Origin: Clostridiales bacterium
GTDB lineage: Bacteria; Bacillota; Clostridia; Oscillospirales; Oscillospiraceae
Length of the DNA stretch: 40,190 nt
Direction: 5' to 3'
Assembly (NCBI GenBank): GCA_022770345.1
Contig: JALEII010000088.1
Location: 1-40,190, forward strand
The position numbers and the translations under genes were made by a program. Numbering within the stretch: the stretch's first letter is position 1; each line of letters begins with the position of its first letter. Positions 6,910 to 14,160 of the stretch are shown here, piece after piece. Under the pieces are notes generated by a model that was not told the origin of the DNA, ran no database searches, and saw only the letters and a list, made by a program, of their open reading frames with translations.

Positions 6910-7899
6910 TTACACATAGCCGTACATTCCGCGGACGCTGACCTCCCCGGAATTGACTGTGCCAACGGTGCCGTCGGTGAAGGCAACCACCAAGGCCCCA
7001 TCGGAATCGATGTCCAGAGCCTTACCGTACCGCTTTTCTTCCCCCTGGAGCAGCACGATGTCCTGTCCCAGGGTGATGCAGTCCCTCCGGTAAGCATCCA
7101 GAATGGCGGCTTTGTCGGACAGGAGATTCTGGTCCATCTCATAGAGTCGCCGGACCATGGCGGCGGCCAGCTTGTTCCGGTCGATGGGTCCACCCGTGAC
7201 CATGTGCAGGGAACCGGCCATTTCCTGAAGTTCCTCCGGGAAATCCGACAATTCCTGACGGCAGTTGACCCCGATGCCGATGACCGCATAGTTTACGCAG
7301 CCGCTTTCTGCTTCCAGGCTCAGCTCTGTGAGAATGCCGGTCAGCTTCCGCTTGCCGGACACCAGGTCGTTGGTCCATTTGATACCGGGTCGGAACCCGG
7401 CGGCATCCTCGATGGCCTGGACCATGGCCTCAGCCACGGCGCAGGTCAGGTGCATCAGATCTTCCGGGCGGCACTGGGGCCGCAGCAGGGCAGAAAGATA
7501 GATTCCCATATTGGGCGGGGAAGCAAAGCTGCGGCCCCGGCGGCCCCGGCCACCGGTCTGGTGGTCGGCAATGAGCACGCTGCCGTGGGGGGCACCCTGG
7601 GAGGCGGAGAGCTTCAGACGGGTGTTGGTGGAATCAACATCCTCCTGAAACCGGATCAGATCTCGCCAGGGATGGTATTTGGGCAGATTGGCCCGAATTT
7701 CCGAAAGGCACAGCCGGGCCGTGGCCTCCGAGAGCCGATAGCCCCGGTTGGGCACGGACTCAATGGCGTAGCCTTCCTCTTTTAATTTTTGCATGACCTT
7801 CCACACTGCCGCACGGGAGACTCCCAGCCGGGCGCTGATGGTCTCCCCGGAGAGAAAATCCCCCTCCGAGCGGAGCATTTCCAAGATTTTTTCTTTCAT
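6910..7899 (-). CDS. birA: BirA: biotin-protein ligase with repressor domain
   Basis: A 329-residue bifunctional BirA. Residues 1-60 are a winged helix-turn-helix (SGETISARLGVSRAAVWKVM). The ligase domain carries the biotinyl-AMP-binding GGRGRRGR (116-123) and KWTNDL (174-179) followed by Lys183/Lys185. The C-terminal 50 residues form the SH3-like domain. It activates biotin with ATP and transfers it to a lysine of biotin carboxyl carrier proteins, and the DNA-binding domain normally represses biotin genes. The ATG shares one base with the stop of the upstream E2-like membrane protein (TGATG at 7897-7901), so it is probably translated by coupling. No biotin synthesis or carboxylase gene is in this window. 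Confidence 0.95.
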   Translation of the reverse strand: MKEKILEMLRSEGDFLSGETISARLGVSRAAVWKVMQKLKEEGYAIESVPNRGYRLSEATARLCLSEIRANLPKYHPWRDLIRFQEDVDSTNTRLKLSASQGAPHGSVLIADHQTGGRGRRGRSFASPPNMGIYLSALLRPQCRPEDLMHLTCAVAEAMVQAIEDAAGFRPGIKWTNDLVSGKRKLTGILTELSLEAESGCVNYAVIGIGVNCRQELSDFPEELQEMAGSLHMVTGGPIDRNKLAAAMVRRLYEMDQNLLSDKAAILDAYRRDCITLGQDIVLLQGEEKRYGKALDIDSDGALVVAFTDGTVGTVNSGEVSVRGMYGYV

Positions 7900-9323
7900 C
7901 AGTCAATATCCCGAACGACTTCCTCCGGAGGATTGTCCAGCATCTCCGGATGGAGAATGATGCGTTTATAGTGCTTGAAGAAGGCGGCATAATAGAAGCC
8001 GTCTACGATGCGCTCGTCCATGCAGAATTTGAAGTCGATGTACTTTTTCTGGACTACGGTGCCGTCCTCCTGGACCTCCAGGGACCGACGCTTGCAGCCG
8101 AAGGAGCCGAACACCGGCAGGTTGCCGAAGTCATAGAGGTGATGGTAAATGGGCGGGATGCCCAGAGAACCCATGGAGGTGAAGAACACGCTGCCGTGGA
8201 AGGGGCTGACCTCCAGCAGAAACTGGGGCAGCATCCCGAAGTAATCCAGGGTCCGCAGGAGCCAGACAGTGAATTTCAGAAATACGCCGGGAATGAGGGT
8301 CAGAACGTGGGCGGTGTTGTCAAAATTGGAGTCCAGAGGGGTATTCTTGACCTCCTCGATTTTGACATTCACCTTGTTGTACACGTCCATGGCCGTATCC
8401 TTGGGGGACAGGTGGACCTTGATAACCGTATCCGGGGAGTCGGAACTCATTTCCTTCTTGATGGTCATGCAGAACTGTATGTCGTCTCCGTGCGTGTAGA
8501 CCTTCTGCCCGGCCAGGAACCGGTTCAGGCCGGGATACCGGGCCAGAGCCCGGACATAAGCGGCCAGCAGGACGTGCATGACGCCGAAGTTGGTGTAGCC
8601 CTCCCGGCGCTTCTGGCGCACGTAGCGTTCAATGTGGGAAAGCTCAAAGGAATCGGTAAAGTAGTTGGTGGAGGTGTTCCGGGTGACCATAATATAGGGG
8701 GACACCTGGGCCATGGGAGGCAGGCTGCGGACCCGGCGGCCGTCGGTCCGGTCGCCCCATGTGGGATGGTACTCATCCACCGGATGGACCCGCAGAGCCA
8801 GGCACTGCAGCAGACAGCCGAAGAAGGCCAGAGCATCCGGCAGCATTACCAGATCGGTCTCCGGACGGCCGTCCGTCAGCACCTCCCGGTGCAGGTAAGC
8901 CATGGCTCCCAGAGGCAGGGCGAACATCAGCGGCAGCAGCCAGATATGACGGACCACCCCGGAAGTAATTTGCGTATAAAGCACGCAGAAGAACAGAATG
9001 GCTACCCAATAAAGGCCCACCACGATCCACTGAATGGACTGGAAGGGATAATGGGTCACACTGATGCCGAAATACAGGCCCAGCATCCAGATGGGAATGG
9101 CGGTCTTGTAGAACCGCTCCTTGCCGTCCAGCAGGACGATGAGGGCATAGAGCAGGGTGGCTGCCACAGGCAGAAGGATTTGGCTCCACACGTTTTGCGG
9201 TTCTCCGGTCCCTTTCACACCGGAGAGCGCAATGCGGGCCACTGCCGAGCCGACCATGCACACGGCCATCAACCAGGTCAACCCGTTTTTCCGGTTGACG
9301 TAGAGATGATTTCTTTTTTCCAT
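7899..9323 (-). CDS. Membrane protein with C-terminal E2-like acyltransferase domain
   Basis: A 474-residue protein. The first ~180 residues hold about six hydrophobic helices. From about residue 200 to 460 the sequence resembles the catalytic domain of 2-oxoacid dehydrogenase acyltransferases (E2; chloramphenicol acetyltransferase fold): SVFFTSMGSLGIPPIYHHLY matches the penultimate strand region, and DERIVDG (436-442) matches the C-terminal DHRxxDG. The catalytic His is Glu437 here, and there is no lipoyl or peripheral-subunit-binding domain. It is therefore unlikely to be an ordinary E2, and activity, if any, must differ. It is transcribed from a promoter so close to the ATG that the message looks leaderless, and it is coupled to birA downstream. 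Confidence 0.75.
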   Translation of the reverse strand: MEKRNHLYVNRKNGLTWLMAVCMVGSAVARIALSGVKGTGEPQNVWSQILLPVAATLLYALIVLLDGKERFYKTAIPIWMLGLYFGISVTHYPFQSIQWIVVGLYWVAILFFCVLYTQITSGVVRHIWLLPLMFALPLGAMAYLHREVLTDGRPETDLVMLPDALAFFGCLLQCLALRVHPVDEYHPTWGDRTDGRRVRSLPPMAQVSPYIMVTRNTSTNYFTDSFELSHIERYVRQKRREGYTNFGVMHVLLAAYVRALARYPGLNRFLAGQKVYTHGDDIQFCMTIKKEMSSDSPDTVIKVHLSPKDTAMDVYNKVNVKIEEVKNTPLDSNFDNTAHVLTLIPGVFLKFTVWLLRTLDYFGMLPQFLLEVSPFHGSVFFTSMGSLGIPPIYHHLYDFGNLPVFGSFGCKRRSLEVQEDGTVVQKKYIDFKFCMDERIVDGFYYAAFFKHYKRIILHPEMLDNPPEEVVRDID

Positions 9324-9332
9324 AACGACATC

Positions 9333-9361
9333 ATTATACCAAATCTCCCACGGTTATGCAA
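9333..9361 (-). promoter_or_regulatory. Promoter giving a leaderless or near-leaderless message
   Basis: On the minus strand TTGCAT (9356-9361) and TATAAT (9333-9338), spacer 17. Only nine bases separate the -10 box from the ATG at 9323, so the transcript should begin at or within about three bases of the start codon, and no ribosome binding site is present. Confidence 0.6.
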
Positions 9362-9362
9362 C

Positions 9363-9392
9363 GAAAAAATCCCGCCGGGGCAGCCCGGCGGG
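9363..9392 (-). terminator. Terminator after the flavin reductase remnant
   Basis: CCCGCCGGG and CCCGGCGGG form a 9-bp stem with a four-base loop, followed on the minus strand by ATTTTTTC. It ends the homocysteine methyltransferase transcript and insulates the promoter just below it. Confidence 0.85.
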
Positions 9393-9424
9393 TAAAGAAA
9401 GCGTAAAAGTCGATTATTTCAGGG

Positions 9425-9592
9425 CTAGACATCGTCCACCCGCTCGCCCGGCACGTGATAGCCGTTGTGGGCTGGCTCAAAGGCGATGGGTTGGAACTTG
9501 CGCATGTCCGGCTTGCCGTTGGCGCCGTATGTGCCGATGATGAGCACCGGCAGGGGATGGAACCAGGGATGAACACCGAATGATTTTCTCAT
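9425..9592 (-). pseudogene. Flavin reductase remnant with large internal deletion
   Basis: A 55-codon reading frame joins the two ends of a flavin reductase/flavoredoxin-family protein. Residues 1-29 (MRKSFGVHPW, then PLPVLIIGTYGANGKP) match the typical N-terminus of that family, and residues 31-54 (FQPIAFEPAHNGYHVPGERV) match its extreme C-terminus. The FMN-binding middle, roughly 130 residues in family members, is absent. Joining at residue 30 kept the frame open, and it still has an AAAGGG ribosome site. It lies 20 bases after the homocysteine methyltransferase gene and before a terminator. A functional 55-residue protein is unlikely. Confidence 0.65.
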
Positions 9593-9612
9593 AATTCAAA
9601 ACCCTTTGCAGT

Positions 9613-10485
9613 TTATTTGACTTTTTCCACCATGGCGCGGATGTGTGCCGGGGTGGTGCCGCAGCAGCCCCCCAAAATGGATGCGCCCATGGCACGGCAG
9701 TCCGCCTGAATGGCGGCAAAATCGGCCGGGGACATGGCATATTCCGGGATGCCCGCCGGGGAAATTACCGGCATACCGGCGTTGGGTTTGCAGACCAGGG
9801 GCGCGTCGGTGAACCGGCGCAGCTTGCTCACAAGGCCCGGCAGACTGAAATCCGCATTGACGCAGTTGAAGCCTACGGCGGCGGCTCCCGCATGGGCCAG
9901 CTCCGCAAGAATGGGTCCGGCCTCCCGGCCGGAGAACAGGGAGCCGTCGGACTGCATGGTGAAAGTGTACAGCACCGCTCCGGCCCCTTCCAACTCGGCG
10001 GCAGTCAGGATGGCTTCCGCCTCCGTGGGGTACATCAGGGTCTCCGCCGCCAGCAGGTCTGCCCCGCCGTCCAGCAGGCCGTGAATCTGCCGCCGGTAGT
10101 TTTCCACCAGCTCGTCAAAATTGGCCTCATCAAAGCTGTCCATGTACACGGCCAGAGTGGTCAGGTTTCCGGCCACCAAGGCCCCCTCGGCGGCGCTGCG
10201 GGTCAGAGCCACCAGAGCCGCATTGACGGCTTCCGTCTGCTTGGCCAGATGCACCCGTTCCAGGGCGATGGGCTGGGCCTGAAATGTTGGGGCATAGAGG
10301 ATGTCGCTGCCTGCCTCCCGGTAGGCCCGCTGCAGGGTCCGGAGGGCTTCCGGGTTGTTCAGCACCCATTCCTCCGTGCAGCAGCCCCGGGGCATCCCGG
10401 CTTTTATCAGATTGGAGCCGGTGGCTCCGTCGAGAATGAGGGGACCGGCGGCGAGTTTGGCTTGTAATTCCTGGGCGGTGAGCAT
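9613..10485 (-). CDS. Homocysteine S-methyltransferase family protein
   Basis: A 290-residue protein of the zinc-dependent homocysteine S-methyltransferase family. It shows the opening LILDGATGSNL (residues 16-26), the first zinc-ligand motif GFNCVN (Cys208) and the paired cysteines in GGCCGTTP (Cys274, Cys275). It lacks the folate, cobalamin and activation domains of full MetH, so it either uses a methyl donor such as S-methylmethionine or betaine or acts with a separate corrinoid protein. The start at 10485 was chosen for the GGAGGA site seven bases upstream, and a promoter lies just beyond. A remnant of a flavin reductase follows in the same transcript. Confidence 0.88.
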   Translation of the reverse strand: MLTAQELQAKLAAGPLILDGATGSNLIKAGMPRGCCTEEWVLNNPEALRTLQRAYREAGSDILYAPTFQAQPIALERVHLAKQTEAVNAALVALTRSAAEGALVAGNLTTLAVYMDSFDEANFDELVENYRRQIHGLLDGGADLLAAETLMYPTEAEAILTAAELEGAGAVLYTFTMQSDGSLFSGREAGPILAELAHAGAAAVGFNCVNADFSLPGLVSKLRRFTDAPLVCKPNAGMPVISPAGIPEYAMSPADFAAIQADCRAMGASILGGCCGTTPAHIRAMVEKVK

Positions 10486-10515
10486 GATGGGTTCCTCCAA
10501 AAGTTCATTGCCTCC

Positions 10516-10544
10516 ATTATATCGTAAGCATGCGAAAAATGCAA
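10516..10544 (-). promoter_or_regulatory. Promoter of the homocysteine methyltransferase gene
   Basis: On the minus strand TTGCAT (10539-10544) and TATAAT (10516-10521) with a 17-base spacer, about 30 bases before the ATG. It is back to back with the aminopeptidase promoter. Confidence 0.65.
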
Positions 10545-10550
10545 GGTCCA

Positions 10551-10579
10551 TTGACGAACGGCCCGGAATCTGCTAGAAT
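10551..10579 (+). promoter_or_regulatory. Promoter of the M29 aminopeptidase gene
   Basis: TTGACG (10551-10556) and TAGAAT (10574-10579) with a 17-base spacer. The start near 10586 leaves a 28-base leader with GGAGCG. Confidence 0.65.
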
Positions 10580-10613
10580 AGAAACATCTTTTCCCATGAA
10601 GGAGCGAAAGAAC

Positions 10614-11837
10614 ATGAAAAAGACTGTTTTGCGGGAATATGCCCGCCTCATTGTCCGGATGGGCGTCAACGTCCAGAAGGGTCAGGACGTGGTTGTTTAC
10701 GCCGACCTGGATCAGCCGGAATTTGTTGCCATGGTGGTGGAGGAGGCCTATAAGGCCAAGGCACGGGAAGTGACCGTCGAGTGGAACTACCCGGCGCTTA
10801 CCAAGTACCATGTGCGTTACCAGAGCCTCAAGACCCTGTCCACCGTGGAGGATTGGCAGATCGAGAAGCGGAAGCACCAGGTGGAGACCCTGCCCTGCCG
10901 CATCCACCTTATCTCCGACGACCCGGATGGCCTGAAGGGCATCAATATGGCGAAAATGGCGAAGGCGAGACAGAACCGCTATCCCATTCTCAAGCCCTAT
11001 GCCGATCAGATGGAGAACCGGCAGCAGTGGTGCATCGCTGCCGTGCCCGGTCTGGCCTGGGCCAAGAAGGTGTTTCCCGGCGTGCGTGGCTCCCAGGCTA
11101 TGGAGAAGCTGTGGGAGGCCATTCTCTCCACGTCCCGGGTCAACGGCGATGCCGTGCAGGCCTGGAAGGACCACGACCAGGATCTGATGAACCGGTGCGC
11201 TTACCTGAATGATCTGGGCATTGCTTCCCTACACTATACCGCTGCGAACGGCACGGATCTGACCGTGGGCATGATCAAAGAGGCCCGGTTCTGCGGCGGC
11301 GGGGAGACCAACCGGCAGGGAATCTTTTTCAACCCCAACATCCCCACGGAGGAGTGCTTTATTTCTCCCATGCGGGGTCAGGCTGATGGCATCGTCTATG
11401 CTACCAAGCCCCTTTCCTATCAGGGCCAGTTGATCGAGGGCTTCTCCGTGCGCTTTGAGGGCGGCAAGGCCGTAGAGGTCCATGCAGAGAAGGGGGAGGA
11501 GCTTCTCAAGCAGATGATCTCCATGGACGAGGGTGCCTGCTATCTGGGCGAGTGCGCGCTGGTCCCCCAGAAGAGCCCCATTGCCGAAAGCGGCCTGCTG
11601 TTCTACAACACGCTCTTTGACGAGAACGCCGCCTGCCATCTGGCTCTGGGTATGGGCTTTGCGGACACCATCGACGATTTCCAGAACAAGACCCTGGACG
11701 AGTGCCGTCGGCTGGGCATCAACGAATCCATGATTCACGAGGACTTTATGATCGGCTGCGACACCATGGACATCACCGCCACCACCTGGGACGGCCGGGA
11801 AGTGCCGGTGTTCCGTCAGGGCAACTGGGCTTTTTAA
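10614..11837 (+). CDS. M29-family aminopeptidase
   Basis: A 407-residue cytosolic metallo-aminopeptidase of family M29 (AmpS/PepS/aminopeptidase T type), close to the usual ~410 residues. The C-terminal half carries the metal-binding set: PTEE (246-247), Glu313 in LGECALV, His342 in ENAACHLALG, and His375/Asp377 in IHEDFMIGCD. These enzymes remove N-terminal residues from peptides using two metal ions. The start MKKTVLREYA was chosen for its GGAG site and distance from the promoter; an in-frame ATG seven codons upstream is the alternative. It is a single-gene unit followed by the promoter of the L31 gene. No signal peptide is present. Confidence 0.93.
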   Translation: MKKTVLREYARLIVRMGVNVQKGQDVVVYADLDQPEFVAMVVEEAYKAKAREVTVEWNYPALTKYHVRYQSLKTLSTVEDWQIEKRKHQVETLPCRIHLISDDPDGLKGINMAKMAKARQNRYPILKPYADQMENRQQWCIAAVPGLAWAKKVFPGVRGSQAMEKLWEAILSTSRVNGDAVQAWKDHDQDLMNRCAYLNDLGIASLHYTAANGTDLTVGMIKEARFCGGGETNRQGIFFNPNIPTEECFISPMRGQADGIVYATKPLSYQGQLIEGFSVRFEGGKAVEVHAEKGEELLKQMISMDEGACYLGECALVPQKSPIAESGLLFYNTLFDENAACHLALGMGFADTIDDFQNKTLDECRRLGINESMIHEDFMIGCDTMDITATTWDGREVPVFRQGNWAF

Positions 11838-11867
11838 GGGAATTTTCGGAAATTTTCAAAAAAGGGC

Positions 11868-11896
11868 TTGCATTTCCGGTCCGGATATGATACTAT
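11868..11896 (+). promoter_or_regulatory. Promoter of rpmE
   Basis: TTGCAT (11868-11873) and TACTAT (11891-11896) with a 17-base spacer. The roughly 58-base leader contains GGGC-TTTGC-GCCC followed by TTTT (about 11920-11937), a small hairpin that could be part of an L31 autoregulatory leader. Confidence 0.6.
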
Positions 11897-11960
11897 ATCC
11901 GGGCGATTCAAGATTGCTGGGGCTTTGCGCCCTTTTACTAAGCAGAAAGAGGTGAACAAG

Positions 11961-12161
11961 ATGAAGGAAGGTATCCATCCCAACTACGAACAGACCACCA
12001 TTCGCTGTGCCTGTGGCAACGTCTTCACGACCGGTTCCACTAAGAAGGACATTCGCGTTGAAATCTGCTCCAAGTGCCACCCTTTCTATACCGGTAAGCA
12101 GAAGCTTGTCGATACCGGTGGACGGGTTGATCGGTTCAACAAGCGTTTCGGCCTGAAGTAA
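11961..12161 (+). CDS. rpmE: Ribosomal protein L31, zinc-binding form
   Basis: A 66-residue 50S ribosomal protein L31 with the typical opening [20 protein letters not shown]. It carries the zinc-binding cysteines Cys16, Cys18, Cys36 and Cys39 (CxC and CxxC), so it is the C+ form whose loss or replacement responds to zinc supply. The end [11 protein letters not shown] is standard. An AGAGGTG ribosome site precedes the ATG, and a strong terminator follows directly, so it is a monocistronic unit with its own promoter. Confidence 0.97.
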   Translation: MKEGIHPNYEQTTIRCACGNVFTTGSTKKDIRVEICSKCHPFYTGKQKLVDTGGRVDRFNKRFGLK

Positions 12162-12164
12162 GCC

Positions 12165-12202
12165 AAAGTCCGCACTGCGTTGATGTGGTGCGGACTTTTT
12201 TT
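12165..12202 (+). terminator. Terminator after rpmE
   Basis: AAAGTCCGCAC and GTGCGGACTTT pair perfectly (11 bp) around a 12-base loop and run into seven T residues. No promoter is visible between this and hflX at 12241, so hflX may depend on readthrough or an unseen promoter. Confidence 0.9.
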
Positions 12203-12240
12203 ATCTTTTTTCGGAAAATGCCCGAAGTCAGGAGGGTTTT

Positions 12241-13506
12241 ATGGAAGAAACCAATGAAAAAAAACAGGAGCGGGCGGTGCTGGTGGGCCTGAACGCCGAC
12301 TGCTTCACCGTTGCCCAGACCGCCACGGAGGAGACTCTGGACGAACTGGAAGCGCTTCTGGAAACGGCCGGGGGGTTCTGCACCGGCAAAGTGCTGCAAA
12401 ACCGCCATACTCCCGATTCTCACAGCTTCATCGGCGAGGGCAAGGCCCAGGAAGTGAAAATGCTGGTGGAGTTCACCCAGTCCACCATGGTGGTATTTGA
12501 CAATGAGCTTTCCCCGGGCAATATCCGTGCCCTGGAGGAAATTATCGGCGTGACGGTGCTGGACCGGAGCGCTTTGATTCTGGATATTTTTGCCCAACGG
12601 GCCAAAACGAGGGAAGGCCGACTGCAGGTGGAGCTGGCACAGTACCAGTATTTGCTGCCCCGGCTTTCCGGCATGGGCAAAAGTCTCAGCCGTCAGGGCG
12701 GCGGCATCGGCACCCGCGGCCCCGGCGAGACCAAGCTGGAATCGGACCGGCGGCACATCCGGGAGCGCATTACCCGGCTTCAGTCGGAGCTGGACCAGGT
12801 CCGCCAGGTCCGCAGCGTTCAGCGGGAGCGGCGGCAGAAAAATTCCGTGCCGGTGGTGGCCTTGGTGGGCTATACCAATGCCGGAAAATCCACCCTTCTG
12901 AATCAGCTGACCGGGGCGGACATCCCTGCCAATAATCGTCTTTTCGACACCCTGGACACCACCTCCCGGCAATTGCACGTGTCGGACAACCTGGACGTGA
13001 TTTTGTCCGATACCGTGGGATTTATTGCAAAATTGCCCCACCATCTGGTGGACGCCTTCCGGGCCACCCTGGAGGAACTGGAATATGCGGACCTGCTTAT
13101 TCACGTCATTGATTCGGCAGACCCCCACCGGGCGGAACACATGGCTGTGGTGGAGCAACTGATCGCCAAGCTGGCCAAGCCGGGGACCCCGGTGATCGAG
13201 TGCTATAATAAGGCCGATCTGGTTCCCGCCACGGACATCCCTATCGGGGAGAACCGGGTCCGCATTTCCGCCAAAAGCGGAGCGGGCATGGAGGAACTGC
13301 TGACGGCCATTGAAAATGCCCTGGGCCACAGCCGCCATCATGTGCTGCTGACTGTTCCCTACGCTCAGGGCGGCCTGGTCCAGACACTCCATGACGGGGC
13401 GCAGGTGAAAAACGTGGAATACGGCGGAGACGGCATCCGGCTGGAGGCGGTGCTGGACCCAATTCTCTATGGCCGCCTGCGGGAATTCATCACGAAGGAG
13501 TGGTGA
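12241..13506 (+). CDS. hflX: HflX ribosome-binding GTPase
   Basis: A 421-residue GTPase of the HflX family. The N-terminal domain contains the family signature GKVLQNRHTPDSHSFIGEGK and the glycine-rich SRQGGGIGTRGPGETKLESD. The G domain has the P-loop GYTNAGKST (210-218), the DTVGF G3 motif and NKAD G4. HflX binds the 50S subunit and splits stalled ribosomes, notably under heat stress. A GGAGG site lies five bases before the ATG. It heads the long gene chain, with three bases separating it from the YigZ-type gene. Confidence 0.96.
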   Translation: MEETNEKKQERAVLVGLNADCFTVAQTATEETLDELEALLETAGGFCTGKVLQNRHTPDSHSFIGEGKAQEVKMLVEFTQSTMVVFDNELSPGNIRALEEIIGVTVLDRSALILDIFAQRAKTREGRLQVELAQYQYLLPRLSGMGKSLSRQGGGIGTRGPGETKLESDRRHIRERITRLQSELDQVRQVRSVQRERRQKNSVPVVALVGYTNAGKSTLLNQLTGADIPANNRLFDTLDTTSRQLHVSDNLDVILSDTVGFIAKLPHHLVDAFRATLEELEYADLLIHVIDSADPHRAEHMAVVEQLIAKLAKPGTPVIECYNKADLVPATDIPIGENRVRISAKSGAGMEELLTAIENALGHSRHHVLLTVPYAQGGLVQTLHDGAQVKNVEYGGDGIRLEAVLDPILYGRLREFITKEW

Positions 13507-13509
13507 GGT

Positions 13510-14160
13510 TTGGAGGAGTATCTGGTGCCCACCGGCTTCGGTGAGGACGAATTTGTAGAGAAGAAATCCCGGTTTATCGGCCGGGTCTGGCCTGCGGACA
13601 CGGAGGCGGAGGCCCTTTCCCATATTGAGGAAATGCGAAAGCAGCATTATGATGCCACCCACAACTGCTGGGCCTATATCATCCGGGACGGGGCCACCCG
13701 CTTCTCCGACGACGGGGAGCCGGGAGGCACCGCCGGGATGCCCATGGTTCAGGTGCTGCAAAAAGAGGGCCTATTTAACATCGTGTGCGTTGTGACCCGG
13801 TACTTTGGCGGCACGCTGCTGGGGGCCGGGGGACTGGTCCGGGCCTATACGAAGGGGGCTAAAATCGCCGTAGATGCCGCCGGAAAATCCATGAAACGGG
13901 TTTGGACGGCGTTGTACATTCCCTGCCCTTATCCCTATTATGAGCGTCTGAAGCTCCTGTGCGAGGATATGGAGGCCGTCATCCGGGACACCCAGTTCAC
14001 TGCCGAAGTGGAGCTGGAAGTGCTGGTGGCGGCGGGTAAATGCAAGGAGTTTCAGGAGAAACTCACGGATATGACTGCCGGGACCGTGGAGACCATGGTG
14101 TTGGGCCAGGAATACCGGGCCTTCCCGGTGAAAGATGCGAAAGGAAGCGAACAGCCATGA
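13510..14160 (+). CDS. YigZ/IMPACT family protein
   Basis: A 216-residue member of the YigZ/IMPACT (UPF0029) family. The N-terminal domain contains KSRFIGRVWP, the DATHNCWAYI segment, DDGEPGGTAGMPM and VVTRYFGGTLLGAGGLVRAY, all typical. The C-terminal domain has the DUF1949-type ferredoxin-like fold (about residues 135-200). Start codon is TTG at 13510, supported by an AAGGAG site within the end of hflX and by agreement with the family N-terminus. Family members bind nucleic acid or ribosomes, and eukaryotic IMPACT modulates Gcn2, but the bacterial role is unclear. Its stop overlaps the dgt start as ATGA. Confidence 0.9.
   Translation: MEEYLVPTGFGEDEFVEKKSRFIGRVWPADTEAEALSHIEEMRKQHYDATHNCWAYIIRDGATRFSDDGEPGGTAGMPMVQVLQKEGLFNIVCVVTRYFGGTLLGAGGLVRAYTKGAKIAVDAAGKSMKRVWTALYIPCPYPYYERLKLLCEDMEAVIRDTQFTAEVELEVLVAAGKCKEFQEKLTDMTAGTVETMVLGQEYRAFPVKDAKGSEQP

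Noticed and set aside
9334-9576. 80-codon minus-strand frame over the terminator and remnant
   Set aside because: Ser/Pro/Ala-rich composition typical of an out-of-frame reading; it spans a terminator and has no ribosome site, while the flavin reductase frame explains the region.
12136-13761. 541-codon antisense frame over hflX
   Set aside because: Long only because GC-rich third positions suppress stops on the opposite strand; composition is His/Gln/Gly-rich without motifs, and hflX on the plus strand is clear.
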